A stretch of DNA of 6,660 nucleotides, from positions 1-6,660 of the forward strand of contig CALANW010000036.1 in the NCBI GenBank assembly GCA_937926145.1, written 5' to 3'. The notes under the pieces were generated by a model that ran no database searches, was not told where the DNA came from, and worked only from the letters and a program-made list of their open reading frames with translations. Shown here piece after piece: positions 1 through 4,749 of this stretch (position 1 is the stretch's first letter; every line of letters starts with the position of its first letter). The translations under genes were made by a program, and so were the position numbers. The DNA comes from an uncultured Ruminococcus sp. (GTDB lineage Bacteria > Bacillota > Clostridia > Oscillospirales > Ruminococcaceae).

Positions 1-127
1 TATGTACCGTAGATTTGGAAATTCCGAATTCTTTTGCGGCGGCACGGACGGTCGCATTATGCTCGATGATATACTCGCCGAGGACAACGGCTCGGTTCTC
101 CGTATCCGCTTTTGGTGCAAACTTCAT
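1..127 (-). CDS. spoIIID: SpoIIID sporulation transcriptional regulator, N-terminal part (cut by window edge)
   Basis: SpoIIID is a small DNA-binding protein that acts in the mother cell during endospore formation, activating and repressing genes between the sigma-E and sigma-K stages. The minus strand from the ATG at 127 reads 42 codons without a stop to the window edge. The translation contains GEYIIEHNATVRAAAKEFGI followed by SKSTVH. This is the characteristic SpoIIID core, a helix-turn-helix in which AAKEFGISKSTVH covers the turn and recognition helix. The family is about 80-90 residues long, so roughly half is visible. A good ribosome binding site (GGAG on the minus strand, 136-139) lies 8 bases before the ATG, which supports this start. 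The fragment is about 50% GC by hand count, higher than the genes to its right. The gene continues to the left of the window, so its stop and neighbours cannot be seen. Confidence 0.93.
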   Translation of the reverse strand, partial: MKFAPKADTENRAVVLGEYIIEHNATVRAAAKEFGISKSTVH

Positions 128-434
128 TACTCTCACTCCAATGCAAATTTGGTGGGGAAGCACCCCGTTGGCGGTTCGCGATATTGCTCCGCTTTTTCGC
201 TTGTTTGCGGAAAAATGAGTTTATGCTCGCGAACAGATTAAATTTGTGGTTATGTTATTTATATGCATTGGGGTGGGGGAAAATGAATGGGGATCGGTGT
301 TGGTCGAGGTTATTTTGACAGTTTGTAGATCCATATTTTGAGTACGTTAACAAGATTTGTATAGATTATATGGTTATAACAATCTGAAAAGTCCGGAAAA
401 TCGGTCAGCTTTAAAGTGCTTGCTGATTTTACTA
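128..434. other. Divergent intergenic region between spoIIID and the kinase operon
   Basis: About 300 bases without a supportable gene. The left part holds the spoIIID ribosome binding site and the candidate sigma-E elements listed separately. The right part (about 300-434) is AT-rich. It includes TTGACA at 315-320 with no matching -10 box, and a small imperfect hairpin (TCAGC at 405-409 with GCTGA at 422-426, flanked by A and T runs) just before the kinase promoter. Short open frames here have no ribosome binding sites or recognisable protein features. I see no tRNA, riboswitch or other RNA fold that I can name. Confidence 0.6.
218..286 (-). promoter_or_regulatory. Candidate sigma-E-type promoter elements for spoIIID
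   Basis: spoIIID is sigma-E dependent in Bacillus, and the published sigma-E pattern is roughly KMATATT, 14 bases, CATACAMT. Two minus-strand matches precede the gene. Candidate A has TCATTTT (280-286), 14 bases, then CATATAAA (258-265), matching 6 of 7 and 6 of 8 positions. Candidate B has ACAAATT (241-247), 15 bases, then CATAAACT (218-225), matching 5 of 7 and 7 of 8. Either would give a leader of about 80-125 bases. The matches are imperfect and lie in AT-rich DNA, so this is tentative. Confidence 0.35.
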
Positions 435-463
435 TTGCACACAGCAGTTGTTTGTGGTAAAAT
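435..463 (+). promoter_or_regulatory. Sigma-A promoter of the kinase-HTH operon
   Basis: TTGCAC (435-440), a 17-base spacer and TAAAAT (458-463) form a near-consensus housekeeping promoter. Transcription would start near 470, giving a leader of only about 14 bases that is almost wholly the ribosome binding site (GGGGGAG, 473-479), 4 bases before the ATG at 484. Confidence 0.8.
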
Positions 464-483
464 AGGGAAAAAGGGGGAGAGCA

Positions 484-2052
484 ATGCAAACGGAAATTAT
501 TCACTCATCGCCAAGAGGCATGGTTGAACTTATTGATGATAAAGAAAAATACATACGCAGGACGATATATTCCGAATGTTTGGTTTATGATGTTTTGAAG
601 TCTGCCCGATCTGATTTTATACCGAAGATCTATTCTGTAGAAATCGCAGACGGGAAAACTGTGGTATGCGAAGAGTATATTGGCGGAAAAAAGCTTTTGG
701 ATATTGACTTGACTGAAAAACAGGCAGAGAATGTAATGATACAGCTTTGTTCTGCGCTTGAAGACATACATAAGCTTGGTATCGTTCATCGTGACATAAA
801 ACCGTCAAATATTATGATTGTCAAAGACGGAGAAATAAAGCTCATTGATTTTGAAGCGGCTCGATTTGTTAAGGAAGACAGTGAAAAGGACACATGCTAT
901 CTTGGTACGGAGGGTTTTGCCCCACCCGAACAGTATGGATTTGCGCAAACAGATTTTCGTACTGATATTTATGCGGCAGGACAGACGATGAAGATGCTTC
1001 TCGGAAGCTTTTCGGCAAAGCCTGTATATAGAAGGATCATACAGCGATGCACTTTGCTTGATCCAGATATGCGTTATCAGAGTGCAGCAGAACTGAAAAG
1101 AGCACTTTTAGCTCTTCGCAGAAAACCTTTTTATTTTGCGGTTGGAACTCTTCTTTCGGCTGCGACTGTTCTTGCGCTTGCTATTGGATTATGGCCAAAA
1201 AACAGTTCGAATCATGATGAGTTTGATCATATTGAAACTGTTACTGCATCGGTACGGACTGATGATCCCGCAGATTTTGAGGATATTATTAATTATGGTA
1301 CAAGCAGTGATCACGGTGAGAGTACAGATGTGGTGGTATCATACGATGACAACGGTTTTGTGTATCTTACCGATTTCAATGAGGGATACAGACAAAAGCC
1401 CGAACATATTCCGGAATATGATAAGGATGATCAGATATTCTTCTGCGAGGACAGAGATGCTAAAATATTTCTTGCGAACGGAAAAGATTTGTTTAATTAT
1501 TTTGAGAGCTACACGATCTACACCGACATTGACAAAAGCGGTAGAGATGAATGTATAAGTATCGGTGTTGATACTAATAACCTGCTTGAGATAAGCATTT
1601 TAACACCGAAGGCCAACGATACGATGCAGTATAGATTGGATCTTTGTATGTTCACTTTGCAGGATGAGTTTAATTCTTATGATTTGGGCGAAGAAACAAT
1701 AGTCCAGATAACATGCTTTGAACTTGATGGTGATAATCTGCTTGCAGTAACTGTCGGTGATAAGAAAAATTATAACTTTACAGGATATTTTACAGTAAAA
1801 GATGATGAACCGTATTATCTTGGAAAAGCATGGGGAGAAACTTATGCAAGGGTATACGGCAATTCACTTAATGAGTATCTTAAGTTTAACGGCAGAAATA
1901 TTTATTACTATGAGGAAGAGAAACTTTCTGCAATAAATGTTTATGAATATAACGTCAACGGATGGCCGTATTATGACGATTATCTTATGGATATGATTAA
2001 CAATAACACTACTCCTGAATGGATATATGATTTCACACATTCTGTTCAATAG
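484..2052 (+). CDS. Membrane-anchored Hanks-type serine/threonine protein kinase with extracytoplasmic C-terminal domain
   Basis: The 522-residue protein has a cytoplasmic kinase domain (about 10-210), a transmembrane helix (about 216-237) and an outside region (about 238-522). Visible kinase landmarks are the catalytic loop IVHRDIKPSN (H102, R103, D104, K106, N109), the metal-site motif IDFEAAR (D122, with DFE instead of DFG), and GTEGFAPPEQYG (141-152, the APE region) followed by TDIY (160-163). The pattern from DTCYLGTEGFAPPEQYGF onward matches a clostridial kinase group often annotated simply as protein kinase. The N-lobe is odd: there is no glycine-rich loop, and the strand that should carry the ATP-binding lysine reads KYIRRTIYSE, with arginines 25 and 26 in that place. 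E31 could be the helix-C glutamate. The outside region is acidic and includes TDIDKSGRDE (347-356), resembling a calcium-binding or FG-GAP-like loop. A perfect-looking promoter precedes the gene, and an HTH gene follows 19 bases after the stop. Activity, ligand and targets are unknown. Confidence 0.9.
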   Translation: MQTEIIHSSPRGMVELIDDKEKYIRRTIYSECLVYDVLKSARSDFIPKIYSVEIADGKTVVCEEYIGGKKLLDIDLTEKQAENVMIQLCSALEDIHKLGIVHRDIKPSNIMIVKDGEIKLIDFEAARFVKEDSEKDTCYLGTEGFAPPEQYGFAQTDFRTDIYAAGQTMKMLLGSFSAKPVYRRIIQRCTLLDPDMRYQSAAELKRALLALRRKPFYFAVGTLLSAATVLALAIGLWPKNSSNHDEFDHIETVTASVRTDDPADFEDIINYGTSSDHGESTDVVVSYDDNGFVYLTDFNEGYRQKPEHIPEYDKDDQIFFCEDRDAKIFLANGKDLFNYFESYTIYTDIDKSGRDECISIGVDTNNLLEISILTPKANDTMQYRLDLCMFTLQDEFNSYDLGEETIVQITCFELDGDNLLAVTVGDKKNYNFTGYFTVKDDEPYYLGKAWGETYARVYGNSLNEYLKFNGRNIYYYEEEKLSAINVYEYNVNGWPYYDDYLMDMINNNTTPEWIYDFTHSVQ

Positions 2053-2071
2053 TTTATATGTGGAGGGAATA

Positions 2072-2503
2072 ATGAGTATTCTGAAAGAAAAATCAACAGA
2101 CGAGATGCTGTCAGAGCTTGAAAAGGCGAATGATTATGAGAGTTTTGCGGTGAAAAATAAAAATATATTTATCAAGGGCAGCATATCGGCTTATCTTAAT
2201 GACCTGCTTGTTCAAAAAGGTGTGATACTGAAAGATGCTGTGAAAAATTCGGGCATTGAAAGAGTTTATGCATACCATATATTTTCGGGGAAAAAACTCC
2301 CTTCGAGGGACAAGCTGCTTGCAATAGCGATAGGAATGAAACTCTCGCTTGATGAAACGCAGGCTTTGCTGAAACACTCATGCAGCCGACCACTTTATCC
2401 CAAAGATGAGCGTGATTCGGTGATAATATATGCTCTGATAAATGGGTTTGATATTGAAAAAGTATCGGAAATGCTTTTTGAGAAAAATTTTGAATTGCTG
2501 TAA
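2072..2503 (+). CDS. Xre-like helix-turn-helix protein paired with the kinase
   Basis: A 143-residue cytoplasmic protein. Residues about 37-100 (from SISAYLNDLLVQKGVILKDA through the segment ending DETQALL) look like a divergent five-helix Xre/Cro DNA-binding fold: a repressor-like first helix, the turn around NSGIERVYAYHIFSGKKLPS, and a conserved-looking RDKLLAIAIGM helix. The tail, with RPLYPKDERDSVIIYAL and the closing amphipathic helix, resembles small HTH proteins I recall beside clostridial Ser/Thr kinases. I chose the ATG at 2072 because GGAGGG (2062-2067) lies 4 bases before it. The in-frame ATG at 2027 lies inside the kinase gene and lacks such a site. The 19-base gap to the kinase and the terminator directly after the stop indicate one two-gene operon. 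It may be the kinase's target or its transcriptional output, but no phosphosite can be named from sequence. Confidence 0.78.
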   Translation: MSILKEKSTDEMLSELEKANDYESFAVKNKNIFIKGSISAYLNDLLVQKGVILKDAVKNSGIERVYAYHIFSGKKLPSRDKLLAIAIGMKLSLDETQALLKHSCSRPLYPKDERDSVIIYALINGFDIEKVSEMLFEKNFELL

Positions 2504-2551
2504 AAACAGCCGCTCTGCAAGTGGGGTAGATCTTGCAAGGCGGCTGTTTTT
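2502..2551. terminator. Strong symmetric rho-independent terminator between convergent genes
   Basis: A 20-base arm (2502-2521) pairs with 2532-2551 around a 10-base loop, with one mismatch and one G-T wobble. The core is ACAGCCGC/GCGGCTGT. The arm begins with AAAAA and the other ends with TTTTT, so the hairpin ends in a U tract on either strand. It can therefore stop both the kinase-HTH operon and the opposing ribbon-helix-helix gene. The last two bases of the HTH stop codon (2501-2503) form the first bases of the stem. Confidence 0.92.
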
Positions 2552-2560
2552 GTGTCCATA

Positions 2561-2596
2561 ATGGTACACCATATTCAGAAAATTTAATGCTATAAT
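2561..2596 (+). promoter_or_regulatory. Possible extended -10 promoter with an operator-like palindrome
   Basis: TGCTATAAT (2588-2596) is a perfect extended -10 box (TGnTATAAT) with no recognisable -35 box. Where the -35 would lie there is a near-palindrome, ATGGTACACCAT (2561-2572), resembling the arms of the inverted repeat at 2824-2861. If active, it would transcribe rightward, antisense to the ribbon-helix-helix gene. AT-rich DNA makes chance TATAAT boxes common, so confidence is low. Confidence 0.3.
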
Positions 2597-2610
2597 AAAA
2601 TATGATAAAG

Positions 2611-2802
2611 CTATTCGGTATAAAGGTCGTCGTCGGTGCATGGGATCTCGCCGTTTTCTGCTTCGTAGCGTTTGATTTCCTTTGTGATGAGGTATTCGAT
2701 CATATTGGTAAGGGATCGTTTATCCTCGGCGGCGATCAGCTTTATCTTGTAGTGAGTTATCGGGTCGAGGCGCATTGTAAATTGGCTTTTTATTACCGGC
2801 AT
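2611..2802 (-). CDS. Arc-like ribbon-helix-helix DNA-binding protein
   Basis: A 63-residue protein of the Arc/CopG/MetJ fold class. Residues about 4-12 (IKSQFTMRL) form the DNA-contacting beta strand, about 14-26 helix A, and about 30-48 (SLTNMIEYLITKEIKRYE) helix B, which pairs in the obligate dimer. A short acidic tail follows. The size and pattern are normal for a stand-alone repressor. The start is supported by AAGGAG on the minus strand (2811-2816), 8 bases before the ATG at 2802; the stop is TAG at 2611-2613. It faces the kinase operon across the shared terminator and is divergent from the zinc-ribbon cluster. The perfect inverted repeat just upstream is its likely operator. These proteins are often antitoxins, but no toxin gene adjoins it, so a plain transcriptional regulator is more likely. 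The open frame on the opposite strand here is a shadow. Confidence 0.82.
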   Translation of the reverse strand: MPVIKSQFTMRLDPITHYKIKLIAAEDKRSLTNMIEYLITKEIKRYEAENGEIPCTDDDLYTE

Positions 2803-2823
2803 TCTATCATCTCCTTGTTGTAT

Positions 2824-2861
2824 TATGATACCATACCGGTTTAAAAATGTATGGTATCATA
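2824..2861. promoter_or_regulatory. Perfect 13-bp inverted repeat, probable operator of the ribbon-helix-helix regulator
   Basis: TATGATACCATAC (2824-2836) and GTATGGTATCATA (2849-2861) are exact reverse complements separated by 12 bases. Each arm contains an imperfect palindrome of the form ATGRTAYCAT, which would suit one ribbon-helix-helix dimer per arm at a spacing of about 25 bases. The right arm ends at the base before the -35 box at 2862. The left arm lies just upstream of the regulator's ribosome binding site, where its promoter must be (best -10 guess CATAAT on the minus strand, 2822-2827, with no good -35). No T run follows, so it is not a terminator. Confidence 0.72.
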
Positions 2862-2890
2862 TTGACACCAAGATGAAATAATGATATAAT
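2862..2890 (+). promoter_or_regulatory. Consensus sigma-A promoter of the zinc-ribbon membrane cluster
   Basis: TTGACA (2862-2867), exactly 17 bases, then TATAAT (2885-2890): both boxes are perfect. Transcription should start near 2897, leaving a leader of about 27 bases before the ATG at 2924. Such a strong promoter touching the inverted repeat suggests it is normally held down by a repressor. Confidence 0.9.
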
Positions 2891-2923
2891 AAAAATATTG
2901 ATAAAATAAAATGGGGTGTGAAA

Positions 2924-3475
2924 ATGAAAGTTTGTCCAAGTTGTAAAAGAGAAGTCAGTTACGGGCATGAGTACTGCAAATACTGCGGTGCAAAGCTTGA
3001 TAAGCTTGCTGATACAGAAAACAGTACATCAAGCGAATTTGGGGGACGTTCCGATTCGGAGATCAGACCGATACATATTCTTATAGTGATCGGTATTTTC
3101 ATAATCATTGGGTTTGCTGTTGTGAAGATAGGAGTGGGGCTTGCGAACTTTATCAGGGAACAAAAATGCATTAACATAGTGAAATCTGGAAGTCTGGAAA
3201 TGTATTCCGATATGAAACTGGGACCTGCGTTCAATGATTATTTTGCGAATCCTAAATGGGAATACGGATATACCGTTAACAACGATGAAATGGTCGAGTT
3301 CAAAGGAAAGTGTAATTATTATGATGAGCCGACCGAGCTGACGATACAGTTTTTCGTAGATTTCAACGATGAAACCTTTACGCTTGAATATGTCGGAGTA
3401 GGCAGAGAAGGTTTTTCAATATTTGAGATATATGGTTTGTTTGAAGATATTTATGATAACTATACAGGGGCATAA
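2924..3475 (+). CDS. Zinc-ribbon single-pass membrane protein of unknown function
   Basis: A 183-residue protein. It opens with a zinc ribbon, CPSCKREVSYGHEYCKYCG, with four cysteines (C4, C7, C18, C21) spaced as in the zinc-ribbon_2 type. A polar linker (about 26-48), one strongly hydrophobic transmembrane helix (about 50-70) and a C-terminal domain (about 85-183) follow. The C-terminal domain contains SDMKLGPAFNDYFANPKWEY, then an acidic beta-rich part. It resembles C-terminal domains of other clostridial zinc-ribbon proteins, but I cannot name a function. With the ribbon inside, the C-terminal domain would be outside the cell. I chose the ATG at 2924 because GGGG (2913-2916) is 7 bases before it. 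The in-frame GTG at 2918 is too close to that site. It is the first gene of a tight cluster; the next ATG is 14 bases after its stop. Confidence 0.8.
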   Translation: MKVCPSCKREVSYGHEYCKYCGAKLDKLADTENSTSSEFGGRSDSEIRPIHILIVIGIFIIIGFAVVKIGVGLANFIREQKCINIVKSGSLEMYSDMKLGPAFNDYFANPKWEYGYTVNNDEMVEFKGKCNYYDEPTELTIQFFVDFNDETFTLEYVGVGREGFSIFEIYGLFEDIYDNYTGA

Positions 3476-3489
3476 AAGGAGGAGTGAAA

Positions 3490-3871
3490 ATGGGCGGAAC
3501 GCTTATAGGAGTTTGGATTTTTTGGACAATTGCAGCGTTTATATTCCTTTGCAGAAAACATTCGGGAAATATTATCGGTATACTTTTGATTTCAGCGGCT
3601 TGGGGATTTCTGCTGACATGGCTGACAATTAAATGGTGGTATATAGCGGTGATAATTATAATTATTATTGGTATTGCAGCTTCAGCCAACTCAAACAATA
3701 AAACTGCTCTTGGAGTAGCTGTAGTTTTGGCTATAGTGATTGCTGTAATGGGAATACACTATAAAAATGGCAGCGATGATTCAAATAAGGAACGGACAGA
3801 GCGGCAATATGAAACAACTCAAACTGTGACAACTGCTGCATCAACACGTTCTTATGAAGAATACGGACGAT
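3490..3871 (+). CDS. Small multi-pass membrane protein of unknown function
   Basis: A 127-residue, very hydrophobic protein with about four predicted membrane helices (about 2-21, 27-46, 48-66 and 72-91), including an almost pure isoleucine run near residue 55. A hydrophilic tail (92-127) rich in Ser, Thr and charged residues follows. With an even number of helices both ends lie on the same side, probably the cytoplasm. The coding region ends with TAA at 3871-3873. AGGAGG (3477-3482) lies 7 bases before the ATG at 3490, which decides this start over the GTG at 3484. No family is recognisable. Its position between two zinc-ribbon membrane proteins in one transcript suggests a shared membrane complex or process, which is inference. 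Confidence 0.75.
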
Positions 3872-3897
3872 AATATATAACGGAGTGTGTGATAATT

Positions 3898-4611
3898 ATG
3901 AATGAAAAAATAAATGGAGTATGGGTTTTGCGGTCGTCCGAACCGTTGCCCAATGAACTTGCAGGTCTGAAAAAGGTTTATATTGTACTTGCGGTCATTT
4001 GGTTGATAGGATATATAACAGATGTGTCTTTTTTCCTTACCATTGGTGGCTGTGGATTGGGGTTATGGTTTATTTTTAACTGTATGTGGTCATACGCAAA
4101 GGTCGTAGGTCTGAGAAATGAGAAATTTAAATTTATATCGGGAGTAAGCAGCGCTGAGATCTTTGATAAACTTCAATCAAGACTTATTTCAAGGTATGGT
4201 TCAAGTATGCAGATTGAAAGGCGCACAGTAAGTTCAGAGGATATTGTATGTGTTAAATATGGGAATTTCACTTATGAGATACTTCTTAATGGTGATTCGA
4301 CATTCACGATCCGCTGGGGAAAATCCATTGGAGGATTATTTGCACCCTTTGACAGTTACAGCAATTACAAAAAGGTTATTGTTGCAATGGGTATGATAGG
4401 TTATGAACTGCAGCAGGCTTTTGGTGTAGTTTATTCAGCAAGTGACAATTCTCAAAATTATTCATCGACAGACGAAAGAGAATCTATTTCACTTTCAAAA
4501 TTATCATATGAAAACAACGGCAATAACTTATGGATATGTAAAAATTGCGGTTACTCCAATAGTGCAGACGGTGATTATTGTGTAAAATGCGGACATAAAA
4601 AAGAACAATAA
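3898..4611 (+). CDS. Membrane protein with C-terminal zinc ribbon
   Basis: A 237-residue protein with two membrane helices near the N-terminus (about 25-42 and 45-64) and a soluble middle domain (about 70-190) with alternating strands and helices. After a Ser/Asn-rich linker comes a C-terminal zinc ribbon, ICKNCGYSNSADGDYCVKCG, with C214, C217, C228 and C231. This C-X2-C-X10-C-X2-C ribbon mirrors the one at the N-terminus of the first gene in the cluster. Both termini should face the cytoplasm. The start is uncertain: GGAG (3882-3885) is 12 bases before the ATG at 3898, rather long, but only 3 bases before an in-frame GTG at 3889 that would add three residues. It follows the previous gene by 24 bases and is probably cotranscribed. 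No function can be assigned. Confidence 0.78.
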   Translation: MNEKINGVWVLRSSEPLPNELAGLKKVYIVLAVIWLIGYITDVSFFLTIGGCGLGLWFIFNCMWSYAKVVGLRNEKFKFISGVSSAEIFDKLQSRLISRYGSSMQIERRTVSSEDIVCVKYGNFTYEILLNGDSTFTIRWGKSIGGLFAPFDSYSNYKKVIVAMGMIGYELQQAFGVVYSASDNSQNYSSTDERESISLSKLSYENNGNNLWICKNCGYSNSADGDYCVKCGHKKEQ

Positions 4612-4629
4612 AATGGTGTAATTATAGAT

Positions 4630-4742
4630 CAGAAAGTAAATGTAATTGGAGTTTTAAATTCACACGATATCCAATGAGTTTAGATTTTTATTAATTTAGA
4701 GCATTTCTATGATTGCCAAAAATCTCACAGAAAGTAGATGTA
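4630..4742 (+). repeat. Short direct repeat before the lipoprotein gene
   Basis: CAGAAAGTAAATGTA (4630-4644) and CAGAAAGTAGATGTA (4728-4742) match at 14 of 15 positions, with starts 98 bases apart, in the 138-base gap before the lipoprotein gene. Each copy contains an ATG. The second copy lies where the ribosome binding site should be. It may be a local duplication of a translation start region, or chance. No clear terminator separates the gap from the preceding gene. Confidence 0.45.
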
Positions 4743-4749
4743 TGAATAA

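Noticed and set aside
112..318. Plus-strand open frames over and after the spoIIID fragment
   Set aside because: They overlap or follow a clearly recognised minus-strand gene, lack ribosome binding sites, and have low-information Cys/Trp/Leu-rich translations typical of shadows.
397..430. Small hairpin with flanking A and T runs before the kinase promoter
   Set aside because: The stem has only five good pairs plus a bulged A-T extension around a 12-base loop, and no upstream plus-strand gene needs a terminator here.
505..789. Minus-strand open frames within the kinase gene, and similar ones at 5084-5347 and 6249-6455
   Set aside because: They lie opposite well-supported coding sequence and show no domain, signal peptide or ribosome binding site.
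2027..2071. Earlier in-frame ATG for the HTH protein
   Set aside because: It lies inside the kinase coding sequence without a ribosome binding site, whereas the ATG at 2072 has GGAGGG just upstream.
2611..2802. Ribbon-helix-helix protein as antitoxin of a toxin-antitoxin pair
   Set aside because: No small toxin-like gene adjoins it on the same strand; its neighbours are a convergent HTH gene and a divergent membrane protein.
2602..2844. 80-codon plus-strand open frame overlapping the ribbon-helix-helix gene
   Set aside because: It is the complement of a convincing ribbon-helix-helix protein with its own ribosome binding site; this frame has no ribosome binding site and no recognisable domain.
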